Origin: CAKZLS01 sp963701445
Lineage (GTDB): Bacteria > Pseudomonadota > Alphaproteobacteria > Rhodospirillales > Defluviicoccaceae
Reading direction: 5' to 3'
DNA length: 64,000 nt
Assembly (NCBI GenBank): GCA_963701445.1
Contig: CAVPAM010000039.1
Location: forward strand, 1-64,000
A program made the translations under genes and the position numbers. Shown piece after piece: positions 1 to 11,558 of the stretch. How positions within the stretch are numbered: the first letter of the stretch is position 1; the number at the start of each line of letters is the position of its first letter. A model generated the notes under the pieces. It saw nothing but the letters and a program-made list of their open reading frames with translations. It was not told where the DNA came from and ran no database searches.

Positions 1-1252
<1,252 letters not shown>

Positions 1253-1438
1253 GGTGATCTCCCCCGCGTTGAAGCCGATGTCAATCCAGGACGGCGACGG
1301 GTATCACCGCCCGATGACCGTCCGGTGATGATTGCATGAAACATCGGTGACATCGTCGTGCTGGCGGCGGCGCTCGGCACCGCCTACATATCGAAGGGTC
1401 CAACATGCCATTCTACTCACCAGGACCGGCCCGCCGCC

Positions 1439-2124
1439 ATGATCGATCTTTACACCGCCGCCACCCCCAACGGCTTCAAGGCGTCCATCGCGCTGGAGGA
1501 ACTCGCCCTGCCCTACGAGGTCCACGCCATCGATCTCGCCAAGCAGGAACAGAAGCAGCCCTGGTTTCTCGAGATCAATCCCAACGGACGCATCCCGGCC
1601 ATCCGCGACCGCGACGAGGACGGCTTCGCGGTGTTCGAGTCCGGCGCCATCCTGATCTATCTGGCGGAAAAAACCGGCAAACTCATGCCCGCCGACATCA
1701 AGGGCCGCTCGCTGGTCCTGCAATGGCTGATGTTCCAGAAGGGGGCGTCGGCCCGATGATGGGCCAGGCCAACGTCTTCCACCGCTACCTGCCGGAGAAG
1801 ATCCCGGTGGCCATCGAGCGCTACCAGAACGAGTCCAAGCGCCTCCTGACCGTCCTCGACACCCGGCTCAAGGACAACGAGTACCTGGCGGGGGACTATT
1901 CCATCGCCGACATCGCCAACTGGGCCTGGGCCCGCACCCACAAATGGTCCGGCGTCGATATCGACGACCTGGCGCACCTCCAGCGCTGGATCGCCCAATT
2001 GGCCGAGCGCCCGGCCTGCCAGGCCGGCATCAAGGTGCCATACGACGTGGCCGCCCTCTCCAAGGGCGACGGCAAGGGCGCCGAGGAATTCTCCCGCAAC
2101 GTCCGAAGCTTCGTCACGCGCTAA
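1439..2124 (+). CDS. Glutathione S-transferase, YghU/Ure2-like, frameshifted
   Basis: Cytosolic glutathione transferase or disulfide-bond oxidoreductase. From ATG 1439 the thioredoxin-fold half reads IDLYTAATPNGFKASIALEE and ends with FESGAILIYLAEK, the usual glutathione-contact region. The C-terminal helical half (MMGQANVFHRYLPEKIP to IADIANWAWAR) is in the next frame. The junction is the GGGGG run at about 1741-1746, where one missing G would give the family reading FQKGGVGPMMGQ. The restored protein is about 229 residues, normal for the family. No partner gene is evident. Confidence 0.85.
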
Positions 2125-2295
2125 CCCGCTTCCCGCCCCGGACGCAAAAAATCGACGGATGCCGATAAATCGAGAATGACCCCATATGGGTTTTCTCGTA
2201 TATGCTCGACGGTGCTCTCAGGCGGCCGGCGCGTATTCCCAAGACGGATCGTGGGAAACGGGCGCCGCTTTACTTGAGGGGCCTCGACCAACGTA

Positions 2296-2333
2296 GCGTG
2301 CCTATCCGGTTATGACAGATACCCACTACATAT
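2296..2333 (+). repeat. Dispersed 38-bp repeat, copy 1 (left inverted end)
   Basis: Begins GCGTGCCTATCCGGTTATG and ends ACCCACTACATAT. It matches, in inverted orientation, 3436-3473 and, in direct orientation, 58376-58413. Together with copy 2 it bounds a 1.18-kb segment, as terminal inverted repeats would. Confidence 0.75.
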
Positions 2334-3435
2334 AGAGTAAACAATGCGTCATGCCGACACCGCCCAATCGGCCGGTACAATAATAGGCGTTCATAGAGGC
2401 ACGGATAGACGGCTCTAAAACAGACGGTAGTTGGGTTCATTGCATAACACTCGTGCATATTTCGCAGAGGACCGTTGTATCAATGGCGTTTCGCACGCGC
2501 AGTGGTGCAGCAGTGTTATGGAGGGTTCTCGAAGACACGGCTGGAACTAATGCAACGTGGTGTCCTGATCTAGGCAGCGCCGGGCGCCCATTTCGGCGAT
2601 AGTCGCGCAGCATGTACAACGGCACCATAGCTCGAGCTTCATTGATTGATCGCGATTACGATGACTCGCCTGAGTCGCGCCATCGATTCAGCGTTTATCG
2701 AGAGCAGTTGATGTCGAGATCGCTGTTCTCGATCGATGTCAGCAGGGACCGGTTCGCTGATCGACGTCGCATCTCTCCGATCTTGTCGACTGACTGTCGA
2801 GAGATTGGATGAGAGTCATTTAGGCACACATCTGCGTGACGCTACGAGAACGACAACATTCCGATCTGCGAGAGGCTCGCGTCGAACTCTAGCATCCGAG
2901 ATGACCAATCGCTCAGTGGCGATACTAAAAAACATCGGCAACAGTCTCGCAGCCTGATCGACAGCTGCCGTTGGAACGGTATTGCAGCCAGTTGCCATTA
3001 GTCATCAGTGTGCGACACAGGACTCTGAGCCCTTTGGTGCTCTTACCGACTTAGACATCGCCAAGAAGGCTAACCATGGCCATGCATCGGTGGCATCGAT
3101 GACAAACCAGATTACGGGGTCAGGGAATAGTTGATCGCACGAAGTTATAATAGGATGGACTGCCCTAAGGCAACTGCCAGTCGCAGGTGACAAAGTCAGG
3201 AGACCGTTTATCGAAGTGCTGTTGCCCACGGGCTGACGGATCACGGTGGTGATGGAATAGCGCATATCTAGGACTTCGACACGATGATCGATGATCATAG
3301 AGAAATCTGTGGCGCTGGTGGAGAGAACGAAGGCTAGATTGCCCATGCGTGCGTTTACGACCATGGAATTACGAGAAACCTTACAGCAAAGTTCGGAGCT
3401 AATTGCTGCCGTAAAAGGATATGTGCGGCAACCCG

Positions 3436-3473
3436 ATATGTAGTGGGTGTCTGACTAAAGCGGATAGGCACGC
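3436..3473 (-). repeat. Dispersed 38-bp repeat, copy 2 (right inverted end)
   Basis: On the minus strand it reads GCGTGCCTATCCGCTTTAG and then CACCCACTACATAT. It differs from copy 1 at only a few positions and lies in the opposite orientation, 1.1 kb away. Confidence 0.75.
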
Positions 3474-3578
3474 AACGTAGAACCATAAATTCGCCAATAT
3501 TTCGGTTATGTTTTCTATCGTCTTATTGAAACAAAACAACCAAACAAATCGTTCATAGTCATACGCGCGGGGAACGCC

Positions 3579-5217
3579 ATGCTCTCCAATATAGATTGGA
3601 TTGTTATCGGTCTTTATTTCGTTCTGGTGTTCGGCATTGCCTACTGGGCCACGCAAATCGACATTTCCGCCCGGGAATCCACCGCCAACTATTTCCTCGC
3701 CGGGCGCAACGTCGGGTGGTTCGTCATCGGCGCCTCGCTGTTCGCTTCCAACATCGGCTCCGAGCACCTGGTGGGACTGGCGGGCGCCGGGGCGTCGAGC
3801 GGTGTCGCCGTCGGCCAGTTCGAGATCCTCGCGTCGCTGATCCTGCTGCTGCTGGGCTGGGTGTTCGTGCCCTTCTACCTGCGCAGCGGCGTGTTCACCA
3901 TGCCGGAGTTCCTGGAGCGCCGCTATTCGTCGGGCGCGCGCTGGTATCTCGCCGTGATCTCGGTCATCGGCTACGTGCTCACCAAGATCTCGGTCACCAT
4001 CGCGGCGGGCGGCATCGTCTTCGAATCGCTGATGGGGCTCGATTTCTGGACCGGCGCGCTGATCGTCGTCGTCGCCACCGGGGTGTATACGATTTTCGGC
4101 GGGCTGCGCGCGGTCCTCTACACCGACATGCTGCAGGCGATCGTCCTGATCGCCGGCGCCGTGCTGGTCACCGTGATCGGTCTCGCCGAACTCGGCGGCT
4201 GGGACGTGATGTACGAGACGGCGGGAAGCGCCTTCTTCACCGTCTGGAAACCCATGTCGGATCCCAATTTCCCCTGGACCGGCATCCTGCTGGGGGCGCC
4301 CATCCTCGGCGTCTGGTACTGGTGCACCGACCAGTTCATCGTCCAGCGGGTGCTTTCCGCCGCCAACGTGGACCAGGCGCGGCGCGGCACCATTTTCGGC
4401 GGATACCTGAAGATCCTGCCGATCTTCATTTTCGTGATCCCGGGCGTCGTCGCGCACGCGCTGGCCGAGTCGGGCCGGCTGGACCTGGCGCACCCGGACC
4501 AGGCGCTGCCGACGCTGATCGGAACGCTGCTGCCGGCGGGCGTGCGCGGCATCGTCGTCGCCGGACTGCTGGCCGCGCTGATGAGCTCGCTGTCGTCGGT
4601 GTTCAATTCGTGCTCCACGCTGTTCACGTGGGATATCTACAAGAAACTGCACCCCAAGGCGTCGGACCGCCACCTCGTGCTGGTGGGCCAGTTGGCCACC
4701 GCCGTCCTCGTCGGTCTCGGGCTTCTGTGGATCCCGATGATGCAGTTCATCTCGGGCCAGCTTTACCAGTACATGCAGAGCGTCCAGGCCTACATCGCGC
4801 CGCCCATCGCCGCGGTCTTTCTGCTCGGCGTGTTCTCCAAGCGGATGAACTCCCGGGGCGCCATCGCCTCGCTCGTCACCGGTTTCGTGCTCGGCATGGG
4901 CCGGCTGGTCGCCGAGATCTTCAAGGACCGCCTCGAGCGGCTGGCTGTACGCCTACGCGGACATCAACTTCCTCCACTTCGCGATCCTGCTGTTCGTCAT
5001 CTGCACGGTCGTGCTGGTGGTGGTCAGCATCACCACGCCGAGGCCGCCGGAGGACCAGCTCGCCGGGCTCACCTACGCGACGGCCGACGCCGGCGGAGGC
5101 GCGCCCGGAAGCATCGGCGAGCAGCCGGCCAGCCCGGGATGGAAGCGCATCGACATCTACCTGTCGATCATCCTCGTGGGATGCGTGTTCGCCGTCTGGC
5201 TGTTCTTCACCGGGTAG
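3579..5217 (+). CDS. Sodium:solute symporter (SSS/SGLT-type), frameshifted
   Basis: Inner-membrane Na+-coupled uptake carrier. From ATG 3579 the protein shows the SSS core: an N-terminal helix, ANYFLAGRNVGWFVIGASLF, ASNIGSEHLVGLAG, and many hydrophobic spans. QFIVQRVLSAANVDQARRG is typical of the SGLT branch that takes up sugars. The frame changes near 4933-4940, after AEIFKDRLE; the next frame then continues GWLYAYADINFLHFA through a last helix to TAG 5217. One base restores a protein of about 546 residues. It lies 34 bases upstream of a GH3 glucosidase and near a GH5 enzyme, so a gluco-oligosaccharide or glucose substrate is a reasonable inference. Confidence 0.88.
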
Positions 5218-5251
5218 CGGAACCCCAACGGAAACAAGGCGGAAACGGTCA

Positions 5252-7759
5252 ATGAACAAAGCGTGGTGTCTGATGGCGGGGATGGTGGCGATGACGGTGG
5301 GCGCGGGAACCATGGGACACGCGGGCGCCGGCGATACGGGAGCCGCTGGCTGGCCGAGGGTCGAGAGCGCCATCGCCCGCGATCCCGGGGTGGAGGCCCG
5401 GGTCGAGCGGCTGCTCGAACGGATGACGCTGGAACAGAAGGTCGGCCAGATCATCCAGGCGGAGCTGGCGTCGGTCACGCCCGCCGACGTGAAGGCCTTC
5501 CACCTGGGCAGCGTGCTCAACGGCGGCGGCAGTTTCCCCGGCCGCGACAGGCACGCCGCCGCGGCCGACTGGGTCGCGGCCGCCGACGCCTTTTACGACG
5601 CCTCCATGGACGAGTCCGACGGCGGGGTCGCCATTCCGATCATCTGGGGCACAGACGCGGTGCACGGCCACAACAACGTCATCGGCGCCACGCTGTTTCC
5701 CCACAACGTCGGCCTGGGCGCGGCCCGCGATCCGGAGCTTGTGCGCCGCATCGCCGAGGCCACCGCGCGCGAGGTGGCGGTGACGGGTCTCGACTGGGCC
5801 TTCGCGCCGACGCTCGCGGTGTCGCGCGACCAACGATGGGGCCGCGCCTACGAAAGCTACTCGGAGGACCCGGCCGTCGTCGCCGCCCTCGGCCGCGCGG
5901 CCGTTACCGGCCTGCAGGGCGGCGGCGCGTCCGAAACGCCGTTCGGGCCCGCAAGCGTGATCGCCACCGCCAAGCATTTCATCGGCGACGGCGGCACCGC
6001 CCTCGGGCGGGATCGCGGAAACACGGTGATCGACGAGGCCGGACTCCGCGCCGTTCACGGCCAGGGCTACGAGGCGGCGCTCGCCGCCGGGGTCCAGACG
6101 GTGATGGCCTCGTACAGCAGCTGGAACGGCGACACCATGCACGGCAACCGCTACCTGCTCCACGACGTCCTGAAGGAGCGCATGGGCTTCGACGGGTTCG
6201 TCATCGGCGACTGGAACGGCCACGCCCTGGTCCCGGGATGCTCGAACGCGAGCTGCCCCGACGCCATCAACGCCGGCGTCGACATGATCATGGTGCCCAC
6301 CGACTGGAAGGCGTTTTACGCGAACACGCTCGCGCAGGTCCGGTCCGGCGAAATCGCGCCGGACCGCCTCGACGACGCCGTCCGGCGGATCCTGCGGGTG
6401 AAGGTCCGGGCGGGTCTGTTCGACAAGGGGCGCCCCTCGTCGCGGCCTCTCGCCGGCAAGACCGAATGGCTCGGCCATCCGGATCACCGCGCGCTGGCGC
6501 GCCAAGCGGTGCGCGAGTCTCTCGTTTTGCTCAAGAACAACGGCGGCCTGCTGCCGCTGGAGCCGTCGCGGACGATCCTGGTGGCGGGCGACGGCGCCGA
6601 CGACATCGCCAGGCAGTCGGGCGGATGGACCATCACCTGGCAGGGCACGGACACCTCGAACACCGACTTCCCCGGCGCCACCTCCATCCTGGCCGGTATC
6701 GAGCGGGCGGTCCGCGGGGCCGGCGGCACGGCGATCCTGAGCCCGGACGGCGCGTTCGAAACGCCCCCCGACGCCGCCATCGTGGTGTTCGGCGAGGATC
6801 CCTACGCGGAGATGCCGGGCGATGTCGGACCCTCGCCTACCGGCCCGGCGACGGCCGCAACCTCGACCTCATGAAGCGCCTCCGGGCGCAAGGCATTCCC
6901 GTCGTCGCCGTGTTCCTGACCGGGCGCCCGCGCGAGGTCAACGCCGGGATCAACGCCGCCGACGCCTTCGTCGTGGCGTGGCTGCCGGGAAGCGAGGGCG
7001 GCGGGGTCGCCGACGTGCTGTTTCGCGCCGCCGACGGATCCATCCCCCACGATTTCACCGGCACGCTCCCCTTCTCGTGGCCCACGCGGGCGGACACGGC
7101 GCTCCCGGACGCCGAGTTCCCTTACGGTTTCGGCCTCGCCTACTCGGACCGGACCGACCTCGGCGCGCTCCCGGAGGCCGCCGATTCGGCTGTGGCCGGC
7201 GAACCCGGGGTCCTGCGCCTGTTCCAGGGCCGGGCGGTCCCGCCGGTGGAATTCTACGCCGGAGACGGCGGCGCCTGGGACGTCACGGTCTTCAGCGGCG
7301 GCGTCGAACCGGCGGGCGGTCAGCCGCTCCGTGTCCTTCCGGCCAGTCACGAGGCCGACGGCGACGCGGTCCAGGTCGCGTGGCCGGGAGGCAGGACCGG
7401 TCACATCTACCTGCAGGGACTTCTTCCGGTGGATGCATCGGCGTTCGGCGCCGGGCGGGGTGCTGTCGCTGACCGTCCGGGTGGACGAACCGCCCGATGC
7501 CGAGGTGTTCCTGGGGATGAACTGCGGAACCGGATGCGAGGCCGCCGTTCCCATCGGCCAGACGCTGCGATCGCTGCCGGTCGGCGCGTGGACGACCGTG
7601 ACCGTCGAGCTGCGCTGCTTCGTCCGGGCCGGAGCGAAGCTGGCCGAACTGCATACGCCGTTCCGGCTGTACACCCAGGGGCGGGCGACGCTCGGCCTGT
7701 CGGACGCGCGCTTCGAGGCCACCGGAGCCGGGAGCGCAACGATAACCTGCGCGTCATGA
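5252..7759 (+). CDS. Secreted GH3 exo-beta-glucosidase (ExoP/CelD-like), two frameshifts
   Basis: Releases glucose from beta-glucans or cello-oligosaccharides. ATG 5252 starts a signal peptide (cleavage near GTMGHAGA). The GH3 N-domain follows with IPIIWGTDAVHGHNNVIGAT, KHFIGDGG and the nucleophile Asp320 in GFVIGDWNGH; LLKNNGGLLPL opens the second GH3 domain. One base is missing near 6828 (expected GDVGTLAYRPGDGRNLDL) and another shift lies near 7440-7450. The C-terminal galactose-binding-like domain, SLTVRVDEPPDAEVFLGMN, is therefore in a third frame and ends at 7759. The repaired length of about 835 residues fits the Xanthomonas ExoP type. It forms a cassette with the upstream symporter and the downstream GH5. 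Confidence 0.9.
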
Positions 7760-7847
7760 GGCGTGGCCCCCGTGCCACCGCCCCGCGAAAAATTCCCGTG
7801 ACCTCGAATTGTAACTCCCCCACACGGGGCACATCGATTATGGTGGA

Positions 7848-9254
7848 ATGAAAGACTATATTAATGACACAATCGTTATTACTGCGGGAGTGCCCCGCTT
7901 CACCGACCACGGAGACAACGCAGCGTTGCGGATCTTCAGGATCATCGAGAGAGCCCGCTTGCGTCTTCCCGTTCTGCTGCTCGCCGCCTGGGCGGCGGTC
8001 GCCCTGCCCCTCGCCGCTGAGGCCCGCATGGAGCACCTCGACGGCGATCCCGGAATGACCGCGCAATCGACGGGATTCGTCGGCGTCCAGGGGCGGCGGT
8101 TCGTGGCGCCCGACGGCGCGACCCTGCACCTCAAGGGAATCAACCTCGGCAACTGGATGGTGCCCGAGGGCTACATGTTCAAGTTCGACCGCGCCAGTTC
8201 GCCCAAGCTGATCTACACCGCCATCGAACAGCTCGTCGGCGACCAGCGGGCGCGGTCTTTCTGGCGGGACTTCCGCGACAGCTACATCACCCGGGCCGAC
8301 ATCCGGTTCATCAAGCGCCTGGGCTTCAATTCGGTCCGCGTCCCTCTGCACTACAAGTTGTTCCTCTCCGCGCGGGACTCGAACACCCTCGACGGGCCCG
8401 GCCTCGCCCTGCTCGACCGGCTGATCGCCTGGTGCCGGGAGGAAGGCCTGTACGTCATCCTCGACATGCACGCCGCCCCCGGAGGCCAGACCGGCGACAA
8501 CATCGACGACAGTTGGGGCCATCCGTTCCTCTACGACAGCGAGCACAACCAGGCGCTGCTGATCCACATCTGGCGAACCCTGGCGGAGCGCTACGCCGAC
8601 GAACCCGCGGTCCTCGGCTACGACCTGCTCAACGAACCCATCGCGCACTTTCTCGATACCGACTACTTCAATCCGAAGCTGGAACCCCTGTTCAAGCGAA
8701 TCGCCACCGCCATCCGCGAGGTGGACCCCAACCACATCATCATTCTGAGCGGCGCCCAGTGGGGCACCAACCTCGAGGTTCTCGGCGCGCCGTTCGACGG
8801 CAAGCTGGCCTACACCTTCCACACCTACGGCAGCAACCCGGTGCAGGACGCCATTCAGCGCTACATCGACTTCGCCGAGACCCACGACGTGCCGCTGTGG
8901 CTGGGCGAATCGGGAGAGAACACCGACGAATGGGTGGCGGCCATGCGCCAGCTCCTCGAGGACAACGGCATCGGCTGGGCGTTCTGGCCCTACAAGAAGA
9001 TCGATTCGCCGTCGGCCGTCGTCTCCGCGCCCAAGACCGAGGCCTGGGACGCCGTCATCGCCTTCGCCAACAGTCCCCGGACATCCCTCGACGAGATCCG
9101 CGCCCATCGCCCGCCCCGCCACGTGATCGACACCGCGCTCGACGACCTCCTCGCCAACGTCCGGTTCGAGAACAGCACGCCCAACGTCGGCTACATCCGG
9201 GCCCTCGGCCTCGAAATTCCCGACCCCGAACCGGACGTCGCCGACAACCGCTGA
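7848..9254 (+). CDS. Secreted GH5 beta-glucanase / glucan 1,3-beta-glucosidase-like
   Basis: Glycoside hydrolase of family GH5. Visible features are LKGINLGNWMVPEGYMF near the N-terminus, FNSVRVPLHYKLF, DMHAAPGGQ, the acid/base Glu263 in LLNEP, YTFHTYGSN, and the nucleophile Glu354 in LWLGESGEN. A signal sequence (LRLPVLLLAAWAAVALPLAAEA) sits unusually deep if ATG 7848 is used. A TTG near 7925 with GGAGA upstream is an alternative start. It follows the GH3 gene by about 90 bases and probably shares its transcript. The exact linkage (beta-1,3 versus beta-1,4) cannot be read from the sequence. Confidence 0.88.
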   Translation: MKDYINDTIVITAGVPRFTDHGDNAALRIFRIIERARLRLPVLLLAAWAAVALPLAAEARMEHLDGDPGMTAQSTGFVGVQGRRFVAPDGATLHLKGINLGNWMVPEGYMFKFDRASSPKLIYTAIEQLVGDQRARSFWRDFRDSYITRADIRFIKRLGFNSVRVPLHYKLFLSARDSNTLDGPGLALLDRLIAWCREEGLYVILDMHAAPGGQTGDNIDDSWGHPFLYDSEHNQALLIHIWRTLAERYADEPAVLGYDLLNEPIAHFLDTDYFNPKLEPLFKRIATAIREVDPNHIIILSGAQWGTNLEVLGAPFDGKLAYTFHTYGSNPVQDAIQRYIDFAETHDVPLWLGESGENTDEWVAAMRQLLEDNGIGWAFWPYKKIDSPSAVVSAPKTEAWDAVIAFANSPRTSLDEIRAHRPPRHVIDTALDDLLANVRFENSTPNVGYIRALGLEIPDPEPDVADNR

Positions 9255-9375
9255 CGGCGTGCGCCTCCGGCGGTCATTTCCCGAACATTCACTGTCCAAT
9301 GTTACGATAATATTACATGCTTGCGGTGTTCGCCGCCGGCGTCGAGCCCGCGCGGAACCGCCCGTGGAGAGGTGA

Positions 9376-11193
9376 ATGCTGAAACGGATCCTGCTGCCGA
9401 CGATCCTGGCGATCCTCGCCTTCGGGTTCTGGACCAGTCCCAACTTCGGCGAGATCGCCGCCGGCGTCGCGCTGTTCCTGTTCGGCATGCTGTTTCTGGA
9501 ACAGGGCTTCAAGGCGTTCACCGGTGGCCTCCTGGAAACCCTGCTCACCAGGACCACGGACCGGCTGTGGAAGGCGCTCGCCTTCGGAACGGTGGCCACC
9601 ACCATCATGCAGTCCAGTTCGCTGGTGTCGTTGATCACCATTTCGTTTCTCGGCGCCGGCCTGATCGGCCTGACCTCCGGCATCGGCATCGTCTTCGGCG
9701 CCAACCTGGGCACCACCACCGGCGCCTGGCTGGTGGCCGGTTTCGGTCTCAACGTGGATATCGACGTCTACGCCATGCCGCTTCTGGTGTTCGGCGTCAT
9801 CCTCGTATTCCAGTCGTCGCGGACGCTCAAGGGCATCGGCTACGTGCTGGCCGGTGTCGGCTTCCTGTTCCTCGGCATCCATTACATGAAGGTGGGCTTC
9901 GACGCCTTCCGCGAGACCATCGACCTCACCCGGTTTTCCATGACCGGCCTCGAGGGCCTTGTGGTGTTCAGCCTGATCGGCGTGGCGGCGACGGTGATCA
10001 TGCAGTCGAGCCACGCCACCCTGGTGCTGATCATCACCGCCCTCGCGGCCCAGCAGATCACCTATGAGAACGCGCTGGCGCTCGCCATCGGCGCCAATGT
10101 CGGCACCACCATCACCGCCATCATCGGGTCGCTCGGGTCCGACTACCGGGGCAAGCAGCTCGCCGCCGCCCACCTGCTGTTCAACGCGGCCACGGGCGCC
10201 ATCGCCATCGTCTTCCTCTCGGAGTTCGAGGCGGCGGTGGACGCCGTCGCCGGCTTCGCCGGCATCGCCGCCGGCGACTACACCCTCAAGCTGGCGGTGT
10301 TCCACACGCTGTTCAACCTGACCGGCGTCGTGGTCATGACGCCGCTGATCCGGCCGTTGGAAATGGTGCTGACGCGGCTCATCCGGCCGCCGGCCGACAC
10401 CCTGGTCGAACCGAAGTACCTGAACAGCGCGGCCATGCAGTTCCCCGAAACCGCCCTCAAGGCGGTCACCAACGAAACCCTTCACCTCTACGACAACGCC
10501 ATGGAGATCGTCACCCACGGTCTCAGCCTGCACCGCCACGACATCCTCTCGGATCGCGACCTCGAGGACGTCGTGCGGCAAAGCCGCCGGGTCATGGACT
10601 TCGATCTCGACCAGGTGTACGAACGCAAGGTCAAGGTCCTGTATGGCGCCATCCTCGAATTCGTCAGCCGCGCCCAGTCGCGGTTGCCCGCGCCGTTCGC
10701 CGACAACCTCTACAACCTGCGCCGGGCGGCCACGCTGATCGTTCAGACGGTGAAGGAGGTCAAGCACCTGCGCAAGAACCTGCGGCTGTACATGAACAGC
10801 CGCAACCCCGAGATGCGCGCCGAGTACGACCGGATCCGGTTCGAACTGGCCTCGGTCATCCGCGGGCTCCACGAGATCCGCGTCTCCCCCGACGGCGAAA
10901 CCGGCGTGCTGGACCTGGACGAGTTCAAGCTCGCCATCGACCGGACCGAACTGGTCGGCACCCGCGAACTCGACGACCTGATCCGCGCCGGGCGGATCAC
11001 CGCGAAGATGGGCACGTCGTTGATCATCGACCTCGGCTACGCGCGCAGCGCCATCTGGAATCTGGTCAGGATCGGCAACGCGCTTTACGGTTCCACCGAC
11101 GTGCACGACAAGGTGGCCGAGGAACTGCTGGCCCTGACCGACGAGGATGTGGAAGATATCCATCGCGAAGAGCGCGAGCGCGCGGCTTCATGA
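9376..11193 (+). CDS. Na+/Pi cotransporter family protein with PhoU-like tail (NptA/YjbB type)
   Basis: Membrane phosphate transporter, usually an exporter in bacteria. ATG 9376 follows GGAGAGG. The first 310 residues hold two inverted Na/Pi repeats, each with the QSSS-type element: TTIMQSSSLVSL in the first and TVIMQSSHATLVLI in the second. GANLGTTTGAW and GANVGTTITAI form the paired GAN-GTT motifs. From about residue 340 to 560 the protein is helical and PhoU-like (NETLHLYDNAMEIV to ARSAIWNLVRIGNALYG). It runs in series with the small gene 25 bases downstream. Confidence 0.92.
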   Translation: MLKRILLPTILAILAFGFWTSPNFGEIAAGVALFLFGMLFLEQGFKAFTGGLLETLLTRTTDRLWKALAFGTVATTIMQSSSLVSLITISFLGAGLIGLTSGIGIVFGANLGTTTGAWLVAGFGLNVDIDVYAMPLLVFGVILVFQSSRTLKGIGYVLAGVGFLFLGIHYMKVGFDAFRETIDLTRFSMTGLEGLVVFSLIGVAATVIMQSSHATLVLIITALAAQQITYENALALAIGANVGTTITAIIGSLGSDYRGKQLAAAHLLFNAATGAIAIVFLSEFEAAVDAVAGFAGIAAGDYTLKLAVFHTLFNLTGVVVMTPLIRPLEMVLTRLIRPPADTLVEPKYLNSAAMQFPETALKAVTNETLHLYDNAMEIVTHGLSLHRHDILSDRDLEDVVRQSRRVMDFDLDQVYERKVKVLYGAILEFVSRAQSRLPAPFADNLYNLRRAATLIVQTVKEVKHLRKNLRLYMNSRNPEMRAEYDRIRFELASVIRGLHEIRVSPDGETGVLDLDEFKLAIDRTELVGTRELDDLIRAGRITAKMGTSLIIDLGYARSAIWNLVRIGNALYGSTDVHDKVAEELLALTDEDVEDIHREERERAAS

Positions 11194-11218
11194 CGGACTT
11201 TAACGCTGGGAACCGGCG

Positions 11219-11470
11219 ATGGACGCCAAGGATCTGTTGAAGACGCTGAGAAAGGCCATGACCGCCGACGGCGTCGAGACGTCGGAACAGTTGGCGGCGG
11301 TCAAGAAAGCGCTGAAGAAGCTGAACAAAATCAAGAAGCGGCTCAAGAAGGAACTCGAAGCCGCCCCCCACGACAAGGAACGAAAGCGCATCGAGGATCG
11401 CCTCAAGGTCAACCGCGCCCACCGCAAGAAAGCCGTGAAATTCCTCCGCCCCGGCAAGGACGACGGCTGA
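11219..11470 (+). CDS. Small, highly charged helical hypothetical protein (83 aa)
   Basis: I do not recognise a family. The protein is rich in Lys and Glu and looks like one long amphipathic or coiled-coil segment (KKALKKLNKIKKRLKKELE) with a basic C-terminus. It has no signal peptide or membrane segment. It starts 25 bases after the Na/Pi transporter, whose own tail is PhoU-like, so the two are probably co-transcribed. Codon use matches the neighbours, which supports it being a real gene. Confidence 0.6.
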   Translation: MDAKDLLKTLRKAMTADGVETSEQLAAVKKALKKLNKIKKRLKKELEAAPHDKERKRIEDRLKVNRAHRKKAVKFLRPGKDDG

Positions 11471-11558
11471 TCCCTCTGGCTCCCGCGCGCGACCGCCTTG
11501 CTTTTTCGATCCCTGCTCCCCGATACTCTGTCCGCCGTCACCAACCGGATCACCGGCC

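Larger units (their letters stand above)
2125..3578. other. 1.45-kb stretch without a credible gene
   Basis: No reading frame here shows the GC3 bias of the neighbouring genes, a ribosome site or a recognisable protein. The main structure is a pair of inverted copies of a roughly 38-bp sequence at 2296-2333 and 3436-3473, 1.18 kb apart. The segment could be a decayed mobile element, but I could not recognise any transposase in it. Confidence 0.6.

Noticed and set aside
3005..3364. Minus-strand frame of 119 codons inside the inverted-repeat segment, considered as a transposase remnant
   Set aside because: No DDE, HUH or serine/tyrosine recombinase motif could be seen in any frame.
3505..3535. 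TTTTCTATCGTCTTATTG upstream of the symporter, partly like the element
   Set aside because: Needs a five-base insertion to align and lacks the GCAATTG half; too weak to call.
3596..6874. Very long plus-strand open frame of over 1000 codons
   Set aside because: It is an Arg/Pro-rich shadow of the symporter gene that happens to run into the real GH3 frame; only the part from 5252 is coding.
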